Program-made: the position numbers and the translations under genes | Shown here: positions 40,351 to 48,960 of the stretch, in pieces | Layout: each line of letters opens with the position of its first letter | Position numbering within the stretch: position 1 is the stretch's first letter | Notes under the pieces: model-generated | The model's input: only the letters and a program-made list of their open reading frames with translations | Databases searched by the model: none | Told to the model about the DNA's origin: nothing | NCBI GenBank assembly: GCA_965219405.1 | Contig: OZ244736.1 | Coordinates: 1,054,001-1,118,000 of the forward strand | Length of the DNA: 64,000 nucleotides | DNA from: VXMO01 sp965219405 | Lineage (GTDB): Bacteria; Chloroflexota; Dehalococcoidia; UBA6926 | Direction: 5' to 3'

Positions 40351-41757
40351 CTACCCCTGCTCACCAGCCCTTGCAATAGGCAAACGCAGTGAGAAAACAG
40401 ACCCTCTGCCGACATCGCTCTCGACATGTACCTCACCTTGATGGGCCTCTACGATTTGCCTCACAATAGCGAGCCCCAATCCTCCCCCCCGCATCCCGCT
40501 CTCATCGCCCTGTCCAACGTGATCCATGAGCATCGAAATGTCGTCCGGGGAAATCCCAATGCCCGTGTCCGTGACACGGAGCCAAACAGAACCTCTGCCG
40601 CCGTCTGCCGAAATGGTCACACGTCCGCCCGCCGGAGTGAACTTGATGGCGTTATGCACAAGATTTACGAGAGCTTGATGTAGTCGACCCGGATCTGCAC
40701 TGATTTCCGGCAGCCCCTGTTGCATGTCAACAACCAACTCGATGTCGGCCCGCGCAGCCATTGAGGCCATCATCCCAACACAGCGATCGATTGCGTCTCC
40801 AACGGCAAGTGGCTGTAGAGCCAGGCGCGTCCAACCCATCTCCATCCGCGACAGGTCAAGCAGACTCTCCACGAACGTCGTCAGTCGCTGTACCTCCACA
40901 AGCGCACTTGAAACAAAGGGCCTTGCCGCGTCCGGATCATCGATTGCCCCCAGGTCCAAGGTCTCAAGGGTTGCCTGGATGCCGGCAAGGGGGGTGCGAA
41001 TCTCGTGGGACGCATTTGCAAGAAATTCGTGCCGCAGCCGCTGCGCGCGATACTCCTCGGACACGTCGTACGCCGCCAGGAGAACCCGCCTCTGTCTGCC
41101 CTCCCGATAGGGAGACGCAACGAGTCGCGTTGTGCGGGCGGGTTCGCCGCCGTGCGTTATTTCGCCCACCGCCGTGGCTTGCTCTCGCAGGGCGCGTCGC
41201 GCAATCTCCGCCGCCTCATAGTCACGCGCTAATCCAATGAGCGTGGTTGTCTCATCGACCTGCTGCGTGAAGCCGAACAGCTGCGCCGCCGCCGCGTTCA
41301 CCATCAGCACGCGCTCGTCTTCCGCAAGCACGATTACCCCAACGCTCAGATTGTCCAGGATGGAGGCCAGCCGCGTTTGCTGCGTTTCTACTACGCTGCT
41401 AATACCGCGTTCCTCTTGCATCAGCCGGCCGATCAACAGTGCGACGTCGCGCACCTCGGAAGTCGCCGTGGCAAAATCCTCCACGACCGGCGGTTGACCC
41501 GCCCGGAGCTCCCGGGCGAGACGGCGCAAGGGCGCGGCCATGCGCTGTCTCGTAACCACCAGGAGCAGGACGATGAGGATGCTCGCGGCAATCGACACGT
41601 ACAGCAGAAGGCGCTGATAGGGTTCAACGTCGGCTCCCCCGGCGTCTTCCCCGATGCGTCCAAGCTGAATCCAGAAAATAATCGCGACTACGATGAGACC
41701 GAGAAACAGGCCGCCCCACAGGGCCCGCCCGATACGCCCCTGCATTATCCGGGGCAT
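40351..41757 (-). CDS. PhoR-type sensor histidine kinase
   Basis: The 468-residue membrane kinase has two transmembrane helices (about 10-30 and 47-67) with a very short loop outside, then HAMP-like and PAS segments (SILDNLSVGVIVLAEDERV). The kinase core has SHEIRTPL with the phosphorylated histidine, NLVHNAIKFTP (N box), DTGIGIS (G1) and GGGLGLAIV (G2). The small extracytoplasmic part suggests sensing within the membrane or through partners, as in PhoR/SenX3. It overlaps nothing but begins right after its response regulator gene. Phosphate control is a family-based guess; no phosphate genes are nearby. Confidence 0.88.
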   Translation of the reverse strand: MPRIMQGRIGRALWGGLFLGLIVVAIIFWIQLGRIGEDAGGADVEPYQRLLLYVSIAASILIVLLLVVTRQRMAAPLRRLARELRAGQPPVVEDFATATSEVRDVALLIGRLMQEERGISSVVETQQTRLASILDNLSVGVIVLAEDERVLMVNAAAAQLFGFTQQVDETTTLIGLARDYEAAEIARRALREQATAVGEITHGGEPARTTRLVASPYREGRQRRVLLAAYDVSEEYRAQRLRHEFLANASHEIRTPLAGIQATLETLDLGAIDDPDAARPFVSSALVEVQRLTTFVESLLDLSRMEMGWTRLALQPLAVGDAIDRCVGMMASMAARADIELVVDMQQGLPEISADPGRLHQALVNLVHNAIKFTPAGGRVTISADGGRGSVWLRVTDTGIGISPDDISMLMDHVGQGDESGMRGGGLGLAIVRQIVEAHQGEVHVESDVGRGSVFSLRLPIARAGEQG

Positions 41758-42453
41758 TCACGCCTCCAGTTTGTAGCCGACACCCCTCACTGTGAGGAGA
41801 ATCTTCGGACGAGCCGGATCATCCTCGATCTTCTGCCGCAGCCATCGCATATGCACGTCAACCGTTCGGCTTCCTTCGGGATAAGAGTATTTCCAGACTC
41901 GGTCCAGCAGCGTTTCACGGCTGAAGACGATACCACGATTCTCCGCCAGGAACGACAGCATCTCGAACTCAAGCGGCGTCAGTGTTATCTCTTCGCCTTT
42001 GTGGGTCACACGATGCGCCAGGCGGTCGATGACCGTCTCGCCGAACTCAATGGTGTCCGTCTGCCTCGCATCGGCCTCTTGCGAGGAGCGACGCAGGATA
42101 GCCTTGATACGCGCAAGCAGTTCACGCATGGAGAACGGCTTGGTCATGTAATCGTCGCCGCCCATCTCCAACCCGACGATCTTGTCCACCTCTGACTGCC
42201 GCGCCGTCAGCATAAGGATTGGCACCGAACTGCGGCTGCGAACTCGCCGGCACAATTCAAGACCGTCTGCGTCCGGCAGGCCGAGATCCAGGACGATAAA
42301 GTTCGGCATCTGCCGATTTATCTTTGCGAATGCCTCCGCGGACGTGGCTGCGGAGCTTACTGCATACCCCTCGCGCGTGAGGGAATATGTCAGTGCCTCC
42401 CGCAGCGCGGGTTCATCGTCAACAATGAGGATGTTTGTCTCGGCAATTGTCAT
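41758..42453 (-). CDS. OmpR/PhoB-family response regulator
   Basis: The 231-residue protein has a receiver domain (NILIVDDEPALREAL, phosphoacceptor in VLDLGLPDADG, lysine in DYMTKPFSMREL). A winged-helix DNA-binding domain follows (LTPLEFEMLSFLAENRGIVFSRE, TVDVHMRWLRQKIEDD, VRGVGYKL). It partners with the sensor kinase encoded immediately downstream; the stop and the kinase start are adjacent. Start ATG 42453. Targets cannot be read from the window. Confidence 0.9.
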   Translation of the reverse strand: MTIAETNILIVDDEPALREALTYSLTREGYAVSSAATSAEAFAKINRQMPNFIVLDLGLPDADGLELCRRVRSRSSVPILMLTARQSEVDKIVGLEMGGDDYMTKPFSMRELLARIKAILRRSSQEADARQTDTIEFGETVIDRLAHRVTHKGEEITLTPLEFEMLSFLAENRGIVFSRETLLDRVWKYSYPEGSRTVDVHMRWLRQKIEDDPARPKILLTVRGVGYKLEA

Positions 42454-42539
42454 AGCGCCGCCAGGTTCCAGACGCCGATGGTTTTATCATACAGTGGCAC
42501 GCCCGAGCAATCTAAATGAATTGAGACCCTGTAAAGAAT

Positions 42540-42563
42540 GAGGGGAGCCAATTGGCTCCCCTC
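42540..42563 (-). terminator. Terminator-like hairpin behind the A-type carrier gene
   Basis: GAGGGGAGCCAA and TTGGCTCCCCTC form a perfect 12-bp palindrome 24 bases behind the stop of the gene at 42587. The following sequence in minus sense (ATTCTTTAC) is only moderately U-rich. Confidence 0.6.
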
Positions 42564-42586
42564 GATACTCGCAATCTCGTTGCCGA

Positions 42587-43030
42587 TTAGTGGGCGTGCG
42601 CGGCTCCTGCCGTCTCCTCGGCGGTCTCTTCTGCCCCGCATTGGCAGGCTCCCGCGCCGGCTCCGCCACACGCGCACGCTCCGGCCTCTGCGCCGCCGCC
42701 ACCACACGCGCACGCTCCGCCGCCACCGCAGCCGCATGCACCGCCCATGTTGGGGTTGCGAATCGTGAAGCCCGTTCGCTCAAGGCTGTCAATGAAATCA
42801 ATCTCGGAGCCGATAACCCACGGCAGACTTTCCTCATCCACGACGACCTTGACGCCGAAGTTCTCAATCACCTCGTCCGCGTCAGTTGGGTCAGGCTCGA
42901 TGGCCATGCCGTACGCGGGCTGCCCGTTGTCGTCACCCTTGACGAACACACGCAACGCTGCGCCCTCGGATTCCTGCTCCTTGAATAGGTCGAGAATCTT
43001 CTCCGCAGCCGACTCAGTCAGAGTAATCAC
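42587..43030 (-). CDS. A-type Fe-S carrier (ErpA/IscA-like) with cysteine-rich tail
   Basis: The first 105 residues follow the HesB/IscA fold: ITLTESAAEKILDLFKEQ, LRVFVKG, VVDEESLPWVIGSEIDFID and FTIRNPN before the CGCG pair. The conserved first cysteine (GGCSG in IscA) is missing; the position reads GDDNG. After the usual end of the fold there is a tail with four GACxCG units, eight cysteines in all, then a Glu/Ala/His end. Iron-sulfur or metal loading by the tail is suggested but unproven. GTG 43030 is chosen because GGAGG precedes it. A divergent unknown gene starts 140 bases away. Confidence 0.72.
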   Translation of the reverse strand: MITLTESAAEKILDLFKEQESEGAALRVFVKGDDNGQPAYGMAIEPDPTDADEVIENFGVKVVVDEESLPWVIGSEIDFIDSLERTGFTIRNPNMGGACGCGGGGACACGGGGAEAGACACGGAGAGACQCGAEETAEETAGAAHAH

Positions 43031-43169
43031 TGTTTCACCCTCCGATGACGCGAACATTCGACACAGCGTCAATTTAGGGCAGTATACAAGCAGGCCAGCA
43101 AACGTGTCCACGCGAGGACGACCCGCTGACCCTATTGAGACTGTCAATCAGAGAATGGGAGTGCAGGGC

Positions 43170-43550
43170 ATGAATCTCTACCCCGGGCGTTTTGTCATTT
43201 CCCGGTCAGATGAGGCAGACGTGTGGGCCGAGACGGCCCCCGGCGGCATCAACATCATGCGTGGGCGCGTCACGCGTCCCGACGAAGGAGAGGCCATTCT
43301 CCACGTCCGCCCGGACCAGATCGAGAGGCTCGATGCATGGGCGCACCAGGAAGGACTGATCGTCTCCTTTAGCGGTGTCCTGGCCAAGCAAATCAAGGAT
43401 CTATCCAGGGAGGTTGGACTCTCCCCTCAGAACTTCGTTGTCGAGGCGCTCAATGCCTTCATCCAGGCCGGCGAAATGGCTGCCGGCCACGGCCATGCCC
43501 ACACGCCGCCGCCCGAACAGAACATCGAGCTCGAAGGCCCGGGAAGCTGA
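43170..43550 (+). CDS. Unknown 126-residue protein with His-rich end
   Basis: The protein starts MNLYPGRFVISRSDEADVW and contains a beta-rich N-terminal half. A helical part (AKQIKDLSREVGLSPQNFVVEALNAFIQ) then resembles ribbon-helix-helix or coiled segments. A HGHAHTPPP run lies near the C-terminus. No family is recognised. ATG 43170 follows GGGAGTGCAGGGC; ATG 43155 in the same frame is possible. It diverges from the A-type carrier, and the histidine cluster might bind metal, but that is speculation. Confidence 0.5.
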   Translation: MNLYPGRFVISRSDEADVWAETAPGGINIMRGRVTRPDEGEAILHVRPDQIERLDAWAHQEGLIVSFSGVLAKQIKDLSREVGLSPQNFVVEALNAFIQAGEMAAGHGHAHTPPPEQNIELEGPGS

Positions 43551-43605
43551 AGGCAGGTGGAACGTGCCTCCTCCCGTACAAGAGGGAGGAGCAGGGTGAG
43601 GGTTG

Positions 43606-44952
43606 CTAGAGCAACAGAAGCGACGGCCGTTCCAGAACCCGCCTCACCTCGTTCATGAATCGCGCGCCCTCTGCACCGTCTGTCGCCCGATGATCCGCAG
43701 ACAGTGTTGCCGACATCATCTCCGCCACAACTACTTGACCATCTCGTACTACCGGAGTTGACCGTACTGAGCCCACGGCAATCGCGCCTGCGTTCGGCGG
43801 CGTGATGATCGCGACGAAGTCCTTCACGTCATACATGCCCAGGTTGGACACCGCGAACCCCACTCCGCTCACCTCGTTCGGACGCAGCCGCCCCTCGCGG
43901 GCACGTCGCGACAAGTCTCGCGAACGCGCCGCGGTGTCGACAAGGCTCGCATCGCCAACATCCGGCATCGACGGCGCGATAAGACCGCCCCCGTCCATTG
44001 CAACTGCGATGGACACATCAACGGTCGGATTCGGAATGATCCCCTCGGCCTGCACGGTCACGTTGAAATGCGGATGAGAGCGCAGCGCCATGGCGACGGC
44101 CTTGATGACGAGGTCGTTCACCGTTACACGGCTCTCCGCGTCCAACTCCTCATTGATCTCCGTACGCATTTGAATGGCGCGCGTCATGTCGATCTCTACG
44201 GTCACGTAATAGTGGGGCGCGGTCAGCTTGCTCAAGGACATTCGCCGCGCAATAGCCTGCCGCATTGGTGGCAGCCCCGCCGGCACCACTATCCCCACCG
44301 CGCCCGACGCGGACGGCTCGACGACGGTGAATCCGCCGCCCGGAACCGGCTCCGGGGCAGTTGGTTCCACCTGTGCCGGTGCTTGAGCACTGACCGGCTC
44401 CGGCTGTGCAGTCCCTCTAGCCTCCAGATAGGATTCGACATCGCCCCGCGTGATCCGTCCACGGGGACCCGTGCCAGTCACCTTGGCCTGCACCTCCGCC
44501 ACGGAAACGCCTGCCTGCTCCGCAATGCGGCGTGCCACGGGCGTCACCGGCGTGCCTGTGGACGGCTCGGCAATTCGAGCGTCCGTCTCAGCAGCGACGG
44601 CATGGGTTTCGACAGGCGCAGGTGGCGCAGCGGGCGCAGGCGGGGCGGAATCAACTGGCGGCGCAGCGGCAGGTGGAGACGGCGTGGGCACCGTAATGTC
44701 CGGAATGTCTTCCCCCGGCGCCGCAATCAGGCCTATCGTCTCGCCGACGGGCACCATGACACCCTCTGGGACCAGGATGCGGGCCATTACGCCGGATTCG
44801 TACGCCTCAAGCTCAACGGTGGCCTTGTCTGTCTCGATCTCCGCGATTGTCTCACCGCGCGTGACCGTTTCGCCTTCGTGCTTCAGCCACCGCACAACCA
44901 TCCCTTCGGTCATGTCGAAGCCCATCTGCGGCATGATTACGTCACTTGCCAC
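43606..44952 (-). CDS. pdhC: Dihydrolipoamide acyltransferase E2 of a 2-oxoacid dehydrogenase
   Basis: The 448-residue protein has one lipoyl domain with lysine 43 in EIETDKATVE. A Pro/Ala linker and the E3-binding domain (VTPVARRIAEQAGVSVAEV and GTGPRGRITRGDVE) follow. The catalytic domain has the active-site DHRATDG near residue 425. It transfers the acyl group from E1 to coenzyme A. It is the last gene of the lpd-E1alpha-E1beta-E2 operon. Pyruvate is the likely substrate by gene order, though branched-chain oxoacids cannot be excluded. Confidence 0.93.
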   Translation of the reverse strand: MASDVIMPQMGFDMTEGMVVRWLKHEGETVTRGETIAEIETDKATVELEAYESGVMARILVPEGVMVPVGETIGLIAAPGEDIPDITVPTPSPPAAAPPVDSAPPAPAAPPAPVETHAVAAETDARIAEPSTGTPVTPVARRIAEQAGVSVAEVQAKVTGTGPRGRITRGDVESYLEARGTAQPEPVSAQAPAQVEPTAPEPVPGGGFTVVEPSASGAVGIVVPAGLPPMRQAIARRMSLSKLTAPHYYVTVEIDMTRAIQMRTEINEELDAESRVTVNDLVIKAVAMALRSHPHFNVTVQAEGIIPNPTVDVSIAVAMDGGGLIAPSMPDVGDASLVDTAARSRDLSRRAREGRLRPNEVSGVGFAVSNLGMYDVKDFVAIITPPNAGAIAVGSVRSTPVVRDGQVVVAEMMSATLSADHRATDGAEGARFMNEVRRVLERPSLLLL

Positions 44953-44976
44953 GTCTGCCTCTCCCTTCGATGCGAC

Positions 44977-45948
44977 CTAGAACAGGCTCCGAACCTTATC
45001 CGCCACCATCTCCGCCGTCGGAATCGTCAGCAACTCCAGCGGGCGGGAATACGGCGTTGGCACGTTGGCCCCGCCGACCCGCAGTGCAGGCCCGTCCAGC
45101 GAGTCAAACGCTTTCTCGTTGATTTGCGCGATGACCTCGCCCGCGAACCCGCCGAACTCCCACGTTTCTTCGACGACGACCGCCCGGTTCGTCTTGTGGA
45201 CGGAATCAATGAACGTTTGTGTATCCAGCGGCAGCAGAGAGCGCAGGTCGATTACCTCGGCATCAATGCCGTCATCCTCCAGCAGCTCCGCCGCCTGCAG
45301 CGCAATGGGAACCATTCTCAAATAGGCGATGATGCTAACGTCAGTCCCGCTCCTCGCCACGCGCGCCGAGCCAAAGGGTATCGTGTAGTGCTCATCCGGC
45401 ACCTCTGAGCGGCTCCCATAGAGGAGCGAGTGCTCCACATACATCACGGGGTTCGGGTCGGCGACTGCAGACCGCAGCAGTCCCAGCGCGTCCGCCGCGT
45501 TGGACGGCGTCACCACCTTGAGTCCCGGTACGCGGGCGTACCATCCCTCCAGGCTCTGCGAGTGTGTTGCGGCGAGCATGTTTCCCCCGCCGCTCACCGT
45601 CCGAATCACAATCGGCACAGTAATCTGCCCGCCGGACATGTACCGCGCCTTTGCGGCGATGTGGATGATCTGGTCCATCGCCAATAGAGAGAAGTTGATC
45701 GTCATAATCTCGACGATTGGACTCATGCCGGCAATCGCCGCGCCGATTCCCGTGCCGACGAAACCGGATTCAGCAATCGGCGTGTCGATGATGCGCTCCT
45801 CGCCGTACTCCTCCATGAATCCCTTGGTCACGGCATAGGAACCGCCGTAGGCGCCCACGTCCTCACCCATGATGAAGACCTCAGGATTGGATTGAAGCGC
45901 CTCCTCCAACCCGGCGCGTATCGCATCGCGATATGTCAGTTGCGCCAC
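44977..45948 (-). CDS. pdhB: 2-Oxoacid (pyruvate) dehydrogenase E1 beta subunit
   Basis: The 323-residue protein has the transketolase-type central and C-terminal domains: FIMGEDVGAYGGSYAVTKG, IDTPIAESGFVGTGIGAA, HSQSLEGWYARVPGLKVVTPS and VVVEETWEFGGFAGEV. Together with E1 alpha it binds thiamine diphosphate and decarboxylates the oxoacid. The gene follows E1 alpha after 10 bases and precedes E2 after 24 bases. Start ATG 45948. Confidence 0.94.
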   Translation of the reverse strand: MAQLTYRDAIRAGLEEALQSNPEVFIMGEDVGAYGGSYAVTKGFMEEYGEERIIDTPIAESGFVGTGIGAAIAGMSPIVEIMTINFSLLAMDQIIHIAAKARYMSGGQITVPIVIRTVSGGGNMLAATHSQSLEGWYARVPGLKVVTPSNAADALGLLRSAVADPNPVMYVEHSLLYGSRSEVPDEHYTIPFGSARVARSGTDVSIIAYLRMVPIALQAAELLEDDGIDAEVIDLRSLLPLDTQTFIDSVHKTNRAVVVEETWEFGGFAGEVIAQINEKAFDSLDGPALRVGGANVPTPYSRPLELLTIPTAEMVADKVRSLF

Positions 45949-45958
45949 GGTCGAGTCC

Positions 45959-46939
45959 TCACGCGTACACGTTCTTGTGCAGTTCGTCCGGTGTGGGGAA
46001 CGGGGACTCCAGAGCGAATTGGATCGCCTCGTTTACCTCGTTCTCCACGTCCTCGTCGATGGCATCAATCTCGTCTGTCGTCGTCAGATCATTTTCCAGC
46101 AGCCGATCTGAAAACAGCCTGATCGGATCCAGCGCCAGCCACGGCTCAACCTCGTGCTGCTGTCGATACTCGATTGGATCCGCCATCGAATGCCCGCGGA
46201 AGCGGTACGTCATGACCTCAAGGAAGAACGGTCCGTTCCCGTCTCGGATGTATTCAATGGCGTCCAGCGTTGCCTCACGCACTGCGAAAACGTCCTGACC
46301 GTCCTCCACGCGGTGGCTGCGCACGTTGTGTCTATCTGCCAGCCGATGGATGATCGGCTGGGCGGACGCCCGCTCCACTCGAGTTCCCATGCCGAACCCG
46401 TTGTTCTCCAGCAAGAACAGGACCGGTAGCTTCCATAGCGAAGCCAGGTTCATCGACTCATGGAACTCGCCCTCGTTGACCGCTCCGTCGCCCAGGAAAC
46501 ACACCACGAGAGAGTCCTCGCCACGATAGCGATTCGCGAACGCCAGCCCCACGGCCAGGGGCAACTGACCGCCAACGATGGCATGACCACCCATGAATCC
46601 CTTTTCAATGTCAAAGAAGTGCATGGAGCCGCCCTTGCCGCCGCTCACGCCCGTCGACTTTCCGAACAACTCCGCCATGCATGCCGCAGTATCCATTCCA
46701 CGCGCCAGTGCGTGGCCATGGTCGCGATAATGCGTGACGATCTTGTCATCATCCCGCAGCGGCGAGATCACACCGACGGCAACGGCCTCTTCACCGATGT
46801 AGAGGTGCAGAAAGCCGCCGATGTTTCCACGGCCATAGTGCTCGGCGCTGCGTTCTTCGAACCGGCGAATAAGCTTCATCGTCCTGAGCATTGTCAGAAG
46901 CTCAGAACGTGGAAGCGTAGAGTCTATCGATGTACTCAC
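45959..46939 (-). CDS. pdhA: 2-Oxoacid (pyruvate) dehydrogenase E1 alpha subunit
   Basis: The 326-residue protein has the thiamine-diphosphate fold: MKLIRRFEERSAEHYGRG, GGKGGSMHFFD, and the GDG...NN motif in FLGDGAVNEGEFHESMNL through LLENNGFGMGT. The phosphorylation-loop-type segment YRFRGHSMADP is also present. It forms the heterotetrameric E1 with the E1 beta subunit. GTG 46939 is preferred because GGAGA precedes it; GTG 46960 is an alternative. It follows lpd after 26 bases. Confidence 0.93.
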   Translation of the reverse strand: MSTSIDSTLPRSELLTMLRTMKLIRRFEERSAEHYGRGNIGGFLHLYIGEEAVAVGVISPLRDDDKIVTHYRDHGHALARGMDTAACMAELFGKSTGVSGGKGGSMHFFDIEKGFMGGHAIVGGQLPLAVGLAFANRYRGEDSLVVCFLGDGAVNEGEFHESMNLASLWKLPVLFLLENNGFGMGTRVERASAQPIIHRLADRHNVRSHRVEDGQDVFAVREATLDAIEYIRDGNGPFFLEVMTYRFRGHSMADPIEYRQQHEVEPWLALDPIRLFSDRLLENDLTTTDEIDAIDEDVENEVNEAIQFALESPFPTPDELHKNVYA

Positions 46940-46965
46940 GACAGGTCTGTCTCCATACACAGAGT

Positions 46966-48342
46966 CTACATGTGTATGGCCTCGCCGAAAGCCGCAAGCG
47001 ACGCCTCCATCAGGGTTTCAGACAGTGTGGGGTGAGGATGAATGGCGCGCCCGATCTCCAGCGGTGTCGCCTCCAGCAGTTTCGCTACGGACAACTCGCC
47101 GAGCAGCTCAGCACACTCCGGCCCCACCATCTGCGCGCCCAGCAACGCCCCTGTTTCGGCGTCGCTGACCACCTTGATCATCCCCGCGTAATCGTCCAGG
47201 CTCAGTGCCTTTCCGTTTGCGCGATACGGAAAACGCCCGACGTTGACGGTGATGCCGCGCTCTGTTGCCTGCGCCTCCGTTATTCCCATGCTTGCCACTT
47301 GCGGGTGGCAGTACACCGCCCGGGGTATGTCCTCCTTGATGAGCGGCTGCGTGTCACGACCTGCGATGGCCTCCGCCGCCAGCGTCCCCTGAGCCATCGC
47401 TGCATGGGCGAGGAGCGGCGGCCCTGTTACGTCGCCGATTGCATACACGCCCGGGATGTTCGTCTGCATGGTGTCGTTACATTCGATGTAGCCGCCCGGC
47501 CCCGTTGCAACTCCTGCCGTATCAAGACCCAGGCCTTCTGTCCGACCTTGCATCCCCACGGCAACAAGCGCCATATCGAATGGGATAATGCGTGATGCGC
47601 CCGCAACGTCCAATTCCGCCCCGCCATTGGTCACTCGATTCACACGGCTTTCCGTCAAGACGTCAATGCCTTGACGCGTAAGAGCATCCTGCAGCGCGGC
47701 CGTAATCTCGGTGTCCTCCCCCGGTAACAAGTTGGGCATCAACTCGACCAGCGTCACCGCACTGCCGTATGAGCGATAGAAATACGCGAATTCGCACCCC
47801 GTCGCGCCGCCTCCAATAATCAATACTCTTTCCGGCAATTCACGCCGCTCCAGCGCATCCCTGCTTGTCACAACCGTTTCGCCGTTGATATCGAGTCCGG
47901 GAAGCGCGCGTTCCTGCGCCCCGGTTGCAATGACAATCGCCTTGTTGGCCTCCAGTGGCTCCGGCTCCGTGTCCACGAGCACCCGGCGCGAGTCCAATAA
48001 GGCCCCGCGTCCATTCACGACAGTGACATTGTTTGAACGCAGGAGACTTGTAACTCCACGTACCAGCCGGTGAACAACTCTGCGTGATCGTGTGATCGCC
48101 TCATCGAGGCTTGCGTCGACTGATCCAACCGTAATGCCAAAATCCGCGGCATTGTTAACCGTATTGAGCACGTCGGCATTACGCAGCAGGGCCTTTGACG
48201 GGATGCATCCCCAATTGAGGCACAAGCCGCCGAGTTCTTCAGGCTCAACAATTACCGCGCTCAGTCCCAGCTGCGCTGCACGTATTGCGCAAACATACCC
48301 GCCGGGACCGGCCCCGAGAACAATTACGTCAAAAGCTGCCAT
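46966..48342 (-). CDS. lpd: Dihydrolipoamide dehydrogenase E3
   Basis: The 458-residue flavoprotein has FAD binding DVIVLGAGPGGYVCAIRAAQLG, the redox cysteines in GGLCLNWGCIPSK, and NAD binding RVLIIGGGATGCEFAYFY. AIGDVTGPPLLAHAAMAQG and the dimer-interface HPHPTLSE follow. It reoxidises the lipoyl groups of E2. As first gene of the operon it may also serve other lipoamide complexes. ATG 48342 is chosen after GGAGGCAAACAAGAAA; TTG six codons earlier is less likely. Confidence 0.95.
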   Translation of the reverse strand: MAAFDVIVLGAGPGGYVCAIRAAQLGLSAVIVEPEELGGLCLNWGCIPSKALLRNADVLNTVNNAADFGITVGSVDASLDEAITRSRRVVHRLVRGVTSLLRSNNVTVVNGRGALLDSRRVLVDTEPEPLEANKAIVIATGAQERALPGLDINGETVVTSRDALERRELPERVLIIGGGATGCEFAYFYRSYGSAVTLVELMPNLLPGEDTEITAALQDALTRQGIDVLTESRVNRVTNGGAELDVAGASRIIPFDMALVAVGMQGRTEGLGLDTAGVATGPGGYIECNDTMQTNIPGVYAIGDVTGPPLLAHAAMAQGTLAAEAIAGRDTQPLIKEDIPRAVYCHPQVASMGITEAQATERGITVNVGRFPYRANGKALSLDDYAGMIKVVSDAETGALLGAQMVGPECAELLGELSVAKLLEATPLEIGRAIHPHPTLSETLMEASLAAFGEAIHM

Positions 48343-48507
48343 TTTCTTGTTTGCCTCCAAGTCCCGAATATGTCTCTAGCGCCGCATGCTCATAGAACCA
48401 GCATAGGATTATGCCCGCAAGAGGTGAAGTAACACCCTCTACTAAAAGAGTGTATGCTGGTCGCAATGGGGTAAGTGGTGATGAATCTTCGGCATTAGGA
48501 GGCTGGC

Positions 48508-48819
48508 GTGCCTAACACAATTACTGAAGAGCAAGTAGTCGACGTACTGCGGACATGCTACGACCCTGAGATTCCGCTGAACATTTATGATCTTGGCCTC
48601 ATTTACGACGTCGACATACGGGACGATTGTGTCTACGTTACGATGACACTCACTGCTCCGGGCTGCCCAATGGCCGGCACGGTTGGCCCCGAAGTGGAGA
48701 ATCGTATTCTTGAGCTCGAAGGCGTGAATGATTCTCAGGTAGATATTGTCTGGGATCCCCCCTGGACGCCGGAAATGCTCCGGCCGGAAGCGAAAGAGCT
48801 TCTCGCCGGTCTCATGTAG
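48508..48819 (+). CDS. sufT: MIP18/SufT-like metal-sulfur cluster assembly factor
   Basis: The 103-residue DUF59 protein reads VLRTCYDPEIPLNIYDLGLIYDV and MTLTAPGCPMAGTVGPEVENRI, with the conserved cysteine in APGCP. Such proteins help load Fe-S clusters onto client proteins. It diverges from lpd and is not with other suf genes. GTG 48508 follows TTAGGAGGCTGGC. Confidence 0.88.
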   Translation: MPNTITEEQVVDVLRTCYDPEIPLNIYDLGLIYDVDIRDDCVYVTMTLTAPGCPMAGTVGPEVENRILELEGVNDSQVDIVWDPPWTPEMLRPEAKELLAGLM

Positions 48820-48960
48820 TTCGACACCGGTTAGCCATCAGAACAATTCCCTTCGGTGCTAAAGCAAGAACTGGTGAGAAGTTTGGTTTTGGCTTAATAG
48901 TGGAGATATTACCCAACTAGTTCTTTGGTAACTCAAAAGAGGACAAGGGAGTAAGGGAAA

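Noticed and set aside
48343..48507. Promoters between lpd and the sufT-like gene
   Set aside because: Several partial -10 words are present but no pair with acceptable spacing could be chosen.
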